A stretch of 54,514 nucleotides of DNA from a bacterium (GCA_021789915.1 JAJYIV010000005.1:1-54514), one strand, 5' to 3'. Shown: positions 14,973 through 21,085, counted from the stretch's first letter. The notes: generated by a model not told the origin, from the letters alone. A program made the numbers and translations.

Positions 14973-15271
14973 GAGGATGTGTTTGCTCGGTTGAATGTGA
15001 TGTCATTTCCTTTCTCCAACGTCTTTATCGTAAGAGAAACGGATGGGTTTCCGGATTTCTTCAACCGCAGACGTTCCCCGAATTTTTTTTGCAACGGAGT
15101 CAAAAACTCATCCCCCCAGGACGGGGAAAACACGTCCACGCCCTTAAAATCCACGACGATTTCCTCACGGCCTCCAAGCCCTGCCAGCGTGGGCAAAAAA
15201 GCCGCGTACGCCTCCTTGCCGGCCTGGCGGGACGTGAGCACGGAACCGAACCTCTCAATGTTGATGATCAT
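14969..15271 (-). CDS. STAS-like DUF4325 protein
   Basis: 100 residues from the ATG at 15271 (MIINIERFGSVLTSRQ). The centre reads IVVDFKGVDVFSPSWGDEFL, where FKGVDVFSPSWGDE is the STAS-like DUF4325 signature (a strand, then a Ser-rich turn at the helix start as in anti-anti-sigma factors). It follows the HTH-ATPase gene by 8 bp and is surely co-transcribed with it. In SpoIIAA/SpoIIAB-type switching a GHKL kinase phosphorylates the turn Ser of a STAS partner; here Ser residues at the FSPSWGDE turn are candidates. Start GT|ATG. Confidence 0.8.
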   Translation of the reverse strand: MIINIERFGSVLTSRQAGKEAYAAFLPTLAGLGGREEIVVDFKGVDVFSPSWGDEFLTPLQKKFGERLRLKKSGNPSVSLTIKTLEKGNDITFNRANTSS

Positions 15272-15279
15272 ACGTTTCC

Positions 15280-16014
15280 TCAATAGTTGATGAAGCACAG
15301 GGAGCCGCGGATGAAAGCGCCCGCCCGCTTGATCATGAGCTTGGGATGGCCTTTGCGGATTCCGAGAATCGCGTGGCCGGATTGAAAGCGCAATGAGGCT
15401 TTGCACTCCATCAACGCATCCTTTACGAATTTCAATCCGTTGCCGCGATGCTCTGGCGCACGGCCGGTAATGAATTCGGTAAAAGCCGCCTTCAACGCGT
15501 CTTCATCCGTTTCGAGGTCCGGCCGGATTCTGCGCAGCGTGGCCCTGACGCCGACGCCGCGATCCGCAAGGACAATCGAATGTTTGCCGGTATCGTACGC
15601 AAAAAACACACCGCGGACGTCCGGCCAATTCCCCAAATTATGGTCGAAAGAATTGTTGCCTATTTCGCCCACGGACGAAGAAACGAGCGGGGCCGATTTC
15701 CGGCGCACCGGATCCGCATCGAGTTCACGCGCCAACCGTTCAAGGCGCGCCGTGAACACGTCGCTGGTCGGACAATAAAAATCCGGCTCCGGTTCTTTCG
15801 GCGTTTCGGCGATTGCCCATTCCTCGGCCATCCGGAAAATTCCCTTGGTCTTCCTGCCGAGATCCTCAAGCGAGTAATAACGGTGCCCGCCCGGGGAGAC
15901 GAATGTCGGCTTGAATGTTCCATCGCCGTGCCAACGCCGAAGTGTGGCCTCTGAAACGCCGAGGCACCGGGCGGCTTCGCTTATGGACACAAAATTTTTG
16001 GCGTTTCTATCCAT
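15280..16014 (-). CDS. MerR-type HTH fused to GHKL ATPase (anti-sigma-kinase-like)
   Basis: 244 residues. The N-terminus is a MerR/excisionase-type winged helix: FVSISEAARCLGVSEATLRRWHGDGTF, then PGGHRYYSLEDL (residues 8-52). A linker leads to a GHKL/HATPase domain: N-box VGEIGNNSFDHNLG (about 113-126), G1 box LADRGVGVRATL (149-160), then GRAPEHRGNGLKFVKDAL (185-202) as ATP lid and G2. The C-terminal strands are SLRFQSGHAILGIRKG. Such a single chain would bind DNA and ATP and likely phosphorylate or bind the STAS-like partner encoded directly downstream. The input signal is unknown. Flanking 27-bp direct repeats suggest insertion into the rplJ leader region. Confidence 0.8.
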   Translation of the reverse strand: MDRNAKNFVSISEAARCLGVSEATLRRWHGDGTFKPTFVSPGGHRYYSLEDLGRKTKGIFRMAEEWAIAETPKEPEPDFYCPTSDVFTARLERLARELDADPVRRKSAPLVSSSVGEIGNNSFDHNLGNWPDVRGVFFAYDTGKHSIVLADRGVGVRATLRRIRPDLETDEDALKAAFTEFITGRAPEHRGNGLKFVKDALMECKASLRFQSGHAILGIRKGHPKLMIKRAGAFIRGSLCFINY

Positions 16015-16019
16015 AATTC

Positions 16020-16095
16020 CTGCAGGGGTGGTCGTATTGTACCAAAATTACACATTCCGTCAAAATCTGCACAAATCTATACATTTTGATGAAAT
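16020..16095. promoter_or_regulatory. AT-rich control region of the HTH-ATPase gene
   Basis: Contains GTCAAAATCTGCACAAATC and ACATTTTGATGAAATC, similar to the GTGCAAAATCTGCAC site at 17186-17200. Candidate binding sites for the MerR-type domain encoded just downstream. No other signal seen. Confidence 0.35.
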
Positions 16096-16098
16096 CTA

Positions 16099-16164
16099 CC
16101 AAAAGGCCCGAGCCTGCATATCAGGCTCGGGCCAATCCGTTTTCTACGGCCGTGGGAGATTTGC
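16099..16164 (-). ncRNA. Short RNA: truncated copy of the rplJ leader plus terminator
   Basis: A promoter (16169-16197) would start transcription near 16164. The RNA opens with the 27-nt rplJ-leader sequence (AAATCTCCCACGGCC..) and runs straight into a perfect terminator hairpin GGCCCGAGCCTGATATGCAG/GCTCGGGCC with CTTTT. The product would be about 65 nt. It could be an L10 decoy, an attenuator for the downstream operon, or a by-product of the duplication. Confidence 0.5.
16137..16163. repeat. 27-bp direct repeat, copy 2
   Basis: Identical to 14912-14938, same orientation; bracket of the HTH-ATPase/DUF4325 module. Confidence 0.85.
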
Positions 16165-16168
16165 TGGC

Positions 16169-16197
16169 ACTATAGCGGAGGATCGGGACGGGGTCAA
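16169..16197 (-). promoter_or_regulatory. Promoter for the short RNA / HTH-ATPase operon
   Basis: Minus strand -35 TTGACC (16192-16197), exact 17-bp spacer, -10 TATAGT (16169-16174). Confidence 0.7.
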
Positions 16198-16282
16198 GAG
16201 AGTTATATAAAGCTGTGCAAAAAAATGAAAAAACCGTTGATGTTCAATATGTAAACCGACGCGGCGATTAGTACGGAAAGTA

Positions 16283-16384
16283 GCACCCCGTACTCGCTCA
16301 TTGCCAGCTTGAACAGCAGAAAATCGACTCGGCCAAGAAGTACTTCGAGGTCATCAACGTGAACTATAAAGAGGCCGATGGCTA
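16283..16384 (+). pseudogene. C-terminal remnant of a TPR-like protein
   Basis: After an in-frame TAG the frame reads HCQLEQQKIDSAKKYFEVIN then VNYKEADG and stops. The helix-loop-helix spacing and Tyr/Phe positions look like the last tetratricopeptide repeat of a larger protein. There is no start and no upstream part, so this is a fragment left in the AT-richer strip. Confidence 0.45.
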
Positions 16385-16405
16385 AGAATAATTTACCGAA
16401 CTCAT

Positions 16406-16801
16406 CTAAACGAGGTGATTTACAAGTTCGTCCGAGGTCATTATCTTCAATCCAGAAAAAGTTTGTTCAAGCTTCTCACGCCGCCCATCACGAATAAATT
16501 CATCCAGATCCTCCGTCACAAATATGTCGTTACCGGAACGAATGTGTGCCTCCAAGTGTCGAATATCTCCCATATTGTGCTTGCCTAGAATTTTTGCCAC
16601 CTCGTCAAAAGTACCATCATCACTTCCCCACACAGAACCATCGTTCCATTTAGAGTGACCCCATACAGCAACAGCGGGGACCTTCTCCGTGTTTTTGGAA
16701 AAGTTCTCGATATTCACATCGAAGACCTCAATAAGGTATCGACCAACAAGTCTTCTTAAAATCCTTTTATTCGCACTTGAATCAGCTGTAACCCTCAACA
16801 T
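16406..16801 (-). CDS. PIN-like domain protein
   Basis: 131 residues from the ATG at 16801 (MLRVTADSSANKRILRRLVG). The C-terminal third, GDIRHLEAHIRSGNDIFVTEDLDEFIRDGRREKLEQTFSGLKIMT split by short loops, matches the PIN fold pattern of an acidic helix followed by DIFVTxDxDF and a final G-KIMTP-like strand. The N-terminal Asp (TADSSAN) would be the first metal ligand. PIN proteins are Mg-dependent ribonucleases, often toxins; no antitoxin gene is evident. GC content is lower than in the neighbours, suggesting transfer. A longer frame to 16879 exists but overlaps the NYN fragment. Confidence 0.55.
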   Translation of the reverse strand: MLRVTADSSANKRILRRLVGRYLIEVFDVNIENFSKNTEKVPAVAVWGHSKWNDGSVWGSDDGTFDEVAKILGKHNMGDIRHLEAHIRSGNDIFVTEDLDEFIRDGRREKLEQTFSGLKIMTSDELVNHLV

Positions 16802-16812
16802 AGTGTCGACCG

Positions 16813-16980
16813 TTAAAGTGGAAATATCAGGCCGATGAATAAATAGGCTTCGGTGATCCCGTACTTTTGTCGGATCCATGAACGGAAACGACGGTAATCA
16901 AGTCTCCAACCCAAAGAGCTGACCCCTTTATGGAGATTCGCGCCGTCGATGTAGGCAATTTTCCTCGGTTCTCGCTCCAC
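16813..16980 (-). pseudogene. N-terminal fragment of an NYN-domain RNase gene
   Basis: From a GTG at 16980 the frame gives IAYIDGANLHKGVSSLGWRL, then DYRRFRSWIRQKYGI and AYLFIGLIF before a TAA. This is the first third of an NYN (PIN-like) RNase and is about 60 per cent identical to the start of the protein at 53692-54411 (AYIDGANLYNGILSQGWKLD). The rest of the domain is missing. It overlaps the PIN-like gene in another frame. Confidence 0.6.
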
Positions 16981-17089
16981 AAGATGTTTTTTGCTGTAAG
17001 CAAGCGTACATCAATTCGCCGGCTCTGCAATGTTCCTTGACCTCGATCGTTTGGAGACGAGAAGGACCCACAACCCCGTGCCTATCAAG

Positions 17090-17202
17090 AGGATTGTGCA
17101 AAAATTGCATAATGCTTTTTGAACCATCCGAAAATCCCGGAGAGTTCAGCTGTTGCAAAAAATGCAACAGCTGGAATCGTCAGTGTGTGCAAAATCTGCA
17201 CC
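17090..17202. promoter_or_regulatory. Cluster of TGCA-A(n)-TGCA inverted repeats
   Basis: Three sites: TTGTGCAAAAATTGCATAA near 17095-17113, CAGCTGTTGCAAAAAATGCA continuing ACAGCTG near 17149-17173, and GTGTGCAAAATCTGCACCT near 17184-17202. The shared core suggests operators for one DNA-binding protein; the upstream MerR-type regulator is a candidate. The middle one could also be a hairpin. Confidence 0.35.
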
Positions 17203-17212
17203 TACTGACCGG

Positions 17213-17241
17213 TTGCACTTTGTCCGAAATCCTCTTACACT
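17213..17241 (+). promoter_or_regulatory. Promoter of the SAM riboswitch/metK transcript
   Basis: -35 TTGCAC (17213-17218), 17-bp spacer, -10 TACACT (17236-17241); expected start about 12 bases before the riboswitch. Confidence 0.55.
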
Positions 17242-17257
17242 CCCCTCACAACTGAAT

Positions 17258-17362
17258 CACCTATCAAGAGAGCGGCGAGGGTTCTGGCCCTGTGACCCGC
17301 CGGCAACCGGTTTGCGCAAGCAAACACGGTGCCACATCCAGCCCTGAACGGGGAAAGATAAC
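17258..17362 (+). ncRNA. SAM-I (S-box) riboswitch
   Basis: The S-box consensus is plain: P1 5' strand CTATC, then AAGAGAG-GCGAGGG, CTGGCCCTGTGACCCGCCGG, CAACC, then a P3 hairpin (GTTTGC-GCAA-GCAAAC), CGGTGCCACATCCAGC, the P4 hairpin CCCTGAACGGGG and AAAGATAA closing P1. Binding S-adenosylmethionine stabilises P1 and allows the following terminator to form, shutting off metK when SAM is ample. S-box RNAs are typical of Firmicutes and rare in Patescibacteria, which hints at transfer or at an overlooked use. Confidence 0.9.
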
Positions 17363-17373
17363 GTGTCACCTAA

Positions 17374-17405
17374 GACGCCTCTTTCCGCGCGGGAATAGGC
17401 GTTTT
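17374..17405 (+). terminator. Riboswitch-controlled terminator
   Basis: ACGCCTCTTTCCGCGCGGGA followed by ATAGGCGTTTT: stem ACGCCT/AGGCGT with an inner CCGCGCGG element and a short T run, placed 12 bases after the riboswitch and 120 bases before metK. Confidence 0.75.
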
Positions 17406-17431
17406 GCGTTGCGATGGGAACAGGATTGCTT

Positions 17432-17457
17432 CCCCCGCCTGCATGCAGGCGGGGGAA
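17432..17457. repeat. Palindrome CCCCGCCTGCATGCAGGCGGGG type
   Basis: Same perfect palindrome as at about 1262, 13470 and 13582, here alone in the metK leader between terminator and start codon. Confidence 0.7.
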
Positions 17458-17497
17458 GCAATGATGAGAAGAAAATACGATCCGATTTTTTACTTCC

Positions 17498-17519
17498 TAC
17501 TCACTACCCACTACTCACT
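17498..17519 (+). repeat. Heptamer repeat CTACTCA CTACCCA CTACTCA
   Basis: Three 7-bp units directly before the metK start codon (TTTCCT|ATG). The unit differs from the AGCCNNT type but has the same period. Confidence 0.6.
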
Positions 17520-17524
17520 TTCCT

Positions 17525-18592
17525 ATGCTCTCCACCTCCGAAGCCGTGGCTGTCGGGCATCCCGACAAAGTCTGCGACCAGATTTCCGACGCCGTCCTGG
17601 ACGCCTGCCTGGCACAGGATCCGCTCTCACGCGTCGCGATCGAAGTCTTGGGCGGGCATGGCGCCATCACCGTCTGCGGCGAGTTGACGACGAAGGCGAA
17701 AATCAACGTCCGCGACATCGCGCGCGACGTCTATCGCTCCTGCGGCTACGCGGACGAGCCGGGCATCTTCGTGAACGTCGTGGAGCAGAGCCCGGAAATC
17801 GCGCGCGGCGTGGACGCCGAGGGCGCGGGCGACCAAGGCATCATGGTCGGCTACGCCTGCAATGAGACGCCGGAGCTGATGCCGCTCCCCGTCATCCTGT
17901 CGCGCCGGCTCGTGCAGGCGATGGGCGCGCGCGACGGCAAGGCGCAGGTGACGGTCGACAGGACGCGTGTGACGCGCGTGCTCACCTCCGTGTGCGACGC
18001 GGGCGATTTCGACCAAGCGGCGTTCGAGAAAAAGGTAATTGAGATCATCTCTCCGTTTGTCGAGACACCATTTCACTCGTCATCGCGAGCGACCAACGGA
18101 AGCGAAGCAATCCTGCAGCGGAAAGATTGCTTCGTCGCTCGTGAACTCGCTCCTCGCAATGACGAGGCGGGGATTTGGCTCCGCAATCCGAACGGTGCGT
18201 GGACGGTCGGCGGATTCGCCGCGGACACGGGGCTGACCGGACGCAAGCTCGCCGTGGACAATTACGGGCCGAATATCCCCGTCGGCGGCGGATGCTTCTC
18301 CGGCAAGGACGCGACCAAGGTCGACCGCAGCGCGGCCTACATGGCGCGCAAAATCGCCGTCGACATGCTGCGCCGCACGGGCGCGCACGAGGTGTTCGTC
18401 CACTTGGCCTACGCGATAGGCGTCGCAGAGCCGCTCATGGCCGTTGTCACGCTCGACGGAAAGCAGGAACCCGTGCGAGGATACGACCTGCGCCCGCGCG
18501 CCATCATCGAACGCCTCGATTTGGGCCGCCCGCAATTCCGCGAGACGGCAAAGTACGGCCACTTCGGCAACGGCTTCGCGTGGGATGCGTGA
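17525..18592 (+). CDS. metK: S-adenosylmethionine synthetase with in-frame repeat insertion
   Basis: 355 residues. Makes SAM from methionine and ATP. Visible motifs: VGHPDKVCDQISDAVLDACL (ATP/Met site), GEL-TTKAKINVRDIARDVY, GDQGIMVGYACNETPELMPLP (the GDQGxMFGYA hexapeptide region), DTGLTGRKLAVDNYG and the phosphate-binding GGGCFSGKDATKVDRSAAY. The chain is shorter than the usual 380-400 residues once the insertion is removed (about 323). Between residues 184 and 215 it carries 32 codons (HSSSRATNGS... FVARELAPRNDEAG) that are a translated intergenic repeat; see separate entry. Controlled by the SAM-I riboswitch upstream. A second, diverged MetK lies at 39314-40363. Confidence 0.9.
   Translation: MLSTSEAVAVGHPDKVCDQISDAVLDACLAQDPLSRVAIEVLGGHGAITVCGELTTKAKINVRDIARDVYRSCGYADEPGIFVNVVEQSPEIARGVDAEGAGDQGIMVGYACNETPELMPLPVILSRRLVQAMGARDGKAQVTVDRTRVTRVLTSVCDAGDFDQAAFEKKVIEIISPFVETPFHSSSRATNGSEAILQRKDCFVARELAPRNDEAGIWLRNPNGAWTVGGFAADTGLTGRKLAVDNYGPNIPVGGGCFSGKDATKVDRSAAYMARKIAVDMLRRTGAHEVFVHLAYAIGVAEPLMAVVTLDGKQEPVRGYDLRPRAIIERLDLGRPQFRETAKYGHFGNGFAWDA
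18075..18170 (+). repeat. REP-like repeat inserted in frame in metK
   Basis: CTCGTCATCGCGAGCGACCA at the left and CTCGCAATGACGAGGCGG at the right are inverted copies of the TCGTCATTGCGAGGA unit present at 13452. The 96-bp insert adds 32 codons without a stop and sits just before the NPNG(x)TVGG strand of MetK, normally a variable loop. The protein frame is kept on both sides. Confidence 0.8.
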
Positions 18593-18624
18593 TATCCACA
18601 TCCGTCGATCCACATCCGTCGATT
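18593..18624 (+). repeat. 14-bp tandem repeat ATCCACATCCGTCG x2
   Basis: Two perfect 14-bp units (2 x 7) plus ATTG directly after the metK stop; part of the heptamer-period family. Confidence 0.7.
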
Positions 18625-18732
18625 GACAAATCAAAAAAATCGTGATGTACCGTACGCACGATTGAGGTAATCTCATCGGTGTCAATGAATACTCCCCCTG
18701 GTCGAAAGACCGGCGGGGAGTATTTGTTTTTC
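18625..18732 (+). ncRNA. Candidate small RNA with promoter and strong terminator
   Basis: TTGACA at 18625-18630 followed after 17 bases by TGTACC could start an RNA near 18655. It would contain CGATTGAGG and TCATCGGTGTCAA and end at the perfect terminator AATACTCCCCCTGGTCGAAA-GACCGGCGGGGAGTATT-TGTTTTT (18688-18732). No open frame with a start is seen. The two named segments recur inverted at 18781-18803. Confidence 0.45.
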
Positions 18733-18763
18733 CCGGCATCTGGGCCGCGCCTGCGGGGCCTTC

Positions 18764-18831
18764 GGGCCCGGGCATGGTTGCCTCAATCGTTTTGACACCG
18801 ATGAAAGCTGGTTCGATCCCCGCCGGGTCCA
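18764..18831 (+). ncRNA. tRNA-like 3' domain, degenerate
   Basis: GGGCCCG (18764-18770) can pair with CGGGTCC (18824-18830) as a 7-bp acceptor stem (one G-U), discriminator A. The T arm is GCTGG-TTCGATC-CCCGC with one mismatch. The middle holds TTTTGACAC, reminiscent of a Val (GAC) anticodon loop, but the anticodon stem has a bulge and there is no proper D arm; the total is 68 nt. Either a decayed tRNA-Val or the tRNA-like end of another structured RNA. Not a functional tRNA by this reading. Confidence 0.3.
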
Positions 18832-18935
18832 CAGCGCCGGGACCACCACTGCCTCGACGCGGATGTCGGGGTGGTTTGGTTTGCGTTCACGCCGGGCGCG
18901 CAAGGGCGTACAATGGGACCGGGAATACAATCACT

Positions 18936-19286
18936 ATGCCGAAAATCAACGTCAAACGCGCGTACGAGCCTGTCGAAAAGACGGATGGCACGCGCATCCT
19001 CGTCGACCGCCTCTGGCCGCGTGGCGTGAGCAAGGCCAAGGCCCGCCTGCACGAATGGGCCAAGGACGCGGCGCCCAGCGCCGAGCTGCGCCAGTGGTTC
19101 CATGAGAACCCGGAGCGCCGCTTCGCCGCTTTCTCAAAAAAGTACGCGACGGAGCTGAAGAAGAATCCCGCGGCTGCGGCGCTGCGCAAGGAGATCAAAG
19201 CGGCGAAAAATCCCGTCACGCTCGTCACCGCCGCCAAGGATCCGTCGCATTCGCATGTCCCCACCCTGCGCACGTACCTGCGCTGA
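18936..19286 (+). CDS. DUF488 family protein (YeaO-like)
   Basis: 116 residues starting MPKINVKRAYEP. The family signature is clear: GTRILVDRLWPRGVSKAKARL, EWAKDAAPSAELRQWF, then FAAFSKKYATEL and VTLVTAAKDPSHSHV near the C-terminus. DUF488 proteins are small, globular and of unknown biochemical role; some are linked to heme or nucleic-acid functions in older annotations without proof. Eight bases separate its stop from the tspO start, so the two are likely one operon. Start ACT|ATG. A weak promoter (TTCACG, 17 bp, TACAAT) lies just upstream. Confidence 0.85.
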   Translation: MPKINVKRAYEPVEKTDGTRILVDRLWPRGVSKAKARLHEWAKDAAPSAELRQWFHENPERRFAAFSKKYATELKKNPAAAALRKEIKAAKNPVTLVTAAKDPSHSHVPTLRTYLR

Positions 19287-19293
19287 TGCGCCT

Positions 19294-19764
19294 ATGAAAA
19301 ACGTCTGGAGATACGTCGTGGCCGTCGTGCTCGCCGAAGCCGTCGGATTCATCGGCGCCTTGAGCATGGGCAACGCCGTATCGGGCTGGTATGCGACGCT
19401 GAACAAGCCCGTATTCAACCCGCCGAGCTGGATATTCGCCCCCGTCTGGACGCTGCTGTACGCGCTGATGGGCGTCTCGTTCGTCGTGATGTACGACGCG
19501 CGCGGCACGGCTGAGGAGAAGCACGAGGCGGAAGCCTGGTTCTTCGTGCAATTGTTCCTCAACGCGATTTGGACGCCCGTGTTCTTCGGCCTGCACGCAC
19601 CCGGCTGGGCCTTGCTCGTCCTGTTCGCATTGCTGCTCGCCTTGATCGGCACCGTCCTGCGCTTCGCGCGCGTTTCCAAGGCGGCCGCTTGGCTGCTCAC
19701 CCCGTATCTCGCCTGGGCCGGATTCGCGTTCGTGCTGAATTTCGCGGTCTGGCGGATGAATTAA
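19294..19764 (+). CDS. tspO: TspO/MBR family tryptophan-rich sensory protein
   Basis: 156 residues with five hydrophobic helices (about 5-27, 47-67, 80-100, 105-125, 130-152). The diagnostic segments are WYATLNKPVFNPPSWIFAPVWTLLYALMG and FFVQLFLNAIWTPVFFGL, the porphyrin/cholesterol-binding region of TspO (bacterial relatives bind tetrapyrroles). Acts in the membrane. Operon with DUF488. No heme pathway genes are visible nearby, so its ligand here is open. Confidence 0.9.
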   Translation: MKNVWRYVVAVVLAEAVGFIGALSMGNAVSGWYATLNKPVFNPPSWIFAPVWTLLYALMGVSFVVMYDARGTAEEKHEAEAWFFVQLFLNAIWTPVFFGLHAPGWALLVLFALLLALIGTVLRFARVSKAAAWLLTPYLAWAGFAFVLNFAVWRMN

Positions 19765-19765
19765 A

Positions 19766-19802
19766 AGCGCCGCCCGTTCCACGAGGGGAACAGGGCGGCG
19801 AG
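19766..19802. terminator. Hairpin between convergent genes
   Basis: CGCCGCCCGTTCC-ACGA-GGGGAACAGGGCGGCG is a long stem between tspO (+) and the gene at 19817 (-). There is an A run on its left side (serving the minus strand weakly) but no T run for plus. Confidence 0.5.
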
Positions 19803-19816
19803 CGGGGCGGGCGGTC

Positions 19817-20449
19817 TCAGTCCTGACTGCCGAAGAGCGGCAGCGGCACCGGATGGCCGCGCAACGTGATGTATACCGCGTCGGGTTGAGGATCGACGGA
19901 CGCGATGTCGGCGCCGAACACCGCGCTGTTCTCTCCCCACCACACGACGCGGTCGGAATCGTCGCGGACGACGAAGAGAGGAAGCTCTTTGAACAAGGTC
20001 ACGCGACCGACGACGGCGAGGCGCAGCCATCCGACGGCGGTAATGGTCACGTATTCGCTGCCGGAAGGGCCGGGGGCGATCCAGTACCGGAACCCGTCGA
20101 TGTTCCGGTAAACGGACGGCGCGCGCGACGACGGCCCGAGGTTGGCGCCAACGGCGAAGAACCAATCTTCGCCCTTCCGCGCGATGTACATCGGCGTCCG
20201 GGCTTGCCGAATGAGCAGCGTCCCGATCAGGCGCGCCTCATGGAACGGCCCGGCGCGACCGCCTTTCCAGACGACCATGCATCCGGCCCGCGTGCGCCGG
20301 ACGAACGTGCCGACGCGGCAGGTGCCCGTCGGCCGCAGTCGCGCGTAGGTTTCCGACGGCGGGAGGGTGGACGCGCGGGCGATGGACGATGCGAACGCGA
20401 GGAGACCGAGGACGAGCAGGAAAAGACGACGAGCTACCGAAAATCTCAC
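19817..20449 (-). CDS. Secreted protein of unknown function
   Basis: 210 residues. A Sec signal peptide is visible: MRFSVARRLFLLVLGLLAFA then SSIARAS with likely cleavage after ARA (residue 26). The mature part is beta-rich, with two Cys (GTCRV, AGCMVVW), several Trp residues and repeated YITL/YVTI strands (YRNIDGFRYWIAPGP, EYVTITAVGWLRLAVVG). No family recognised. The probable location is outside the inner membrane. Confidence 0.6.
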   Translation of the reverse strand: MRFSVARRLFLLVLGLLAFASSIARASTLPPSETYARLRPTGTCRVGTFVRRTRAGCMVVWKGGRAGPFHEARLIGTLLIRQARTPMYIARKGEDWFFAVGANLGPSSRAPSVYRNIDGFRYWIAPGPSGSEYVTITAVGWLRLAVVGRVTLFKELPLFVVRDDSDRVVWWGENSAVFGADIASVDPQPDAVYITLRGHPVPLPLFGSQD

Positions 20450-20527
20450 GGAGAGACCTCCAAACCCCCAAACGGGATGTCCAGGGAATCCGAAAGATAC
20501 AAGGAAACGCCGCCGGCGTCAAGGGGA

Positions 20528-20875
20528 TCACCGGCGCGCCTCGCGCAGCACGACGCTCGTGGCGAGACTCACCGCCCAGAGGATCAATGCCGCCAACAAG
20601 GCCGGCAGGAATCCGGCGACGGAAAATCCGGGGATGACGGATCCGACGAACCACACGAGCAAAGCGTTGACGACGAACGTGAACAGGCCGAGCGTCACGA
20701 CGTTGATCGGCAGCGTGAGTACGAGCAGGATCGGACGGATGATCGCGTTGACGAGCCCGAGCACGAGGGCAGCCAAGAGCGCGACAGGAAAACTGGCGAC
20801 GACAATGCCGGGAACGACGTAGGCGACAAAGAGCAGGGCGAGGGCGTTCACGATCCAACGGAAGATCAGGGACAT
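20528..20875 (-). CDS. Phage holin superfamily IV-like membrane protein
   Basis: 115 residues with four membrane helices: LIFRWIVNALALLFVAYVVP, FPVALLAALVLGLVNAIIRPIL, NVVTLGLFTFVVNALLVWFVG and GFLPALLAALILWAVSLATS. The motif GLVNAIIRPILLVLTLPINVVTLGLFTFVVNAL, split over helices two and three, is the signature of PF04020 (4-TMS holin-like, widespread non-phage membrane proteins). Function unknown. It follows xseB almost without gap (xseB stop 20877) and is probably co-transcribed. ATG at 20875 preferred over an upstream TTG. Confidence 0.8.
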   Translation of the reverse strand: MSLIFRWIVNALALLFVAYVVPGIVVASFPVALLAALVLGLVNAIIRPILLVLTLPINVVTLGLFTFVVNALLVWFVGSVIPGFSVAGFLPALLAALILWAVSLATSVVLREARR

Positions 20876-20876
20876 A

Positions 20877-21077
20877 TCATTCAAACTTCAGTTTGATTTC
20901 CTTCACCTTGTTTTCGACCTCATCCAGCTTGTCGCGGCACAATTTCGAAAGCTCCAAGCCGCGTTCGAATTTCTTCAAGCCTTCGTCCAGATCCATTTCC
21001 GAGGACTCGAACCAGCGCGTGATTTCCTCAAGCTCCTCGAAGGCCTTGGCGAAAGATTTTTGTTTGGGGGTGGGCAT
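20877..21077 (-). CDS. xseB: Exodeoxyribonuclease VII small subunit
   Basis: 66 residues, normal for XseB: FAKAFEELEEITRWFESSEMDL, DEGLKKFERGLELSKLCRDKL and DEVENKVKEI form the two long helices that wrap the C-terminal arms of XseA. Together they make exonuclease VII, which trims single-stranded DNA from both ends. xseA lies directly upstream in the transcript, separated by an 89-bp REP hairpin. Start CCT|ATG. Confidence 0.93.
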   Translation of the reverse strand: MPTPKQKSFAKAFEELEEITRWFESSEMDLDEGLKKFERGLELSKLCRDKLDEVENKVKEIKLKFE

Positions 21078-21085
21078 AGGTTTTT

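Noticed and set aside
18764-18831. Functional tRNA-Val gene
   Set aside because: No proper D arm, bulged anticodon stem, T-stem mismatch and only 68 nt; kept only as a tRNA-like element.
18080-18832. Long minus-strand frame beginning MDPAGIEPA over metK and the tRNA-like region
   Set aside because: It lies opposite metK and a tRNA-like end; such PAGIEPA peptides are typical translations of the complement of tRNA 3' ends.
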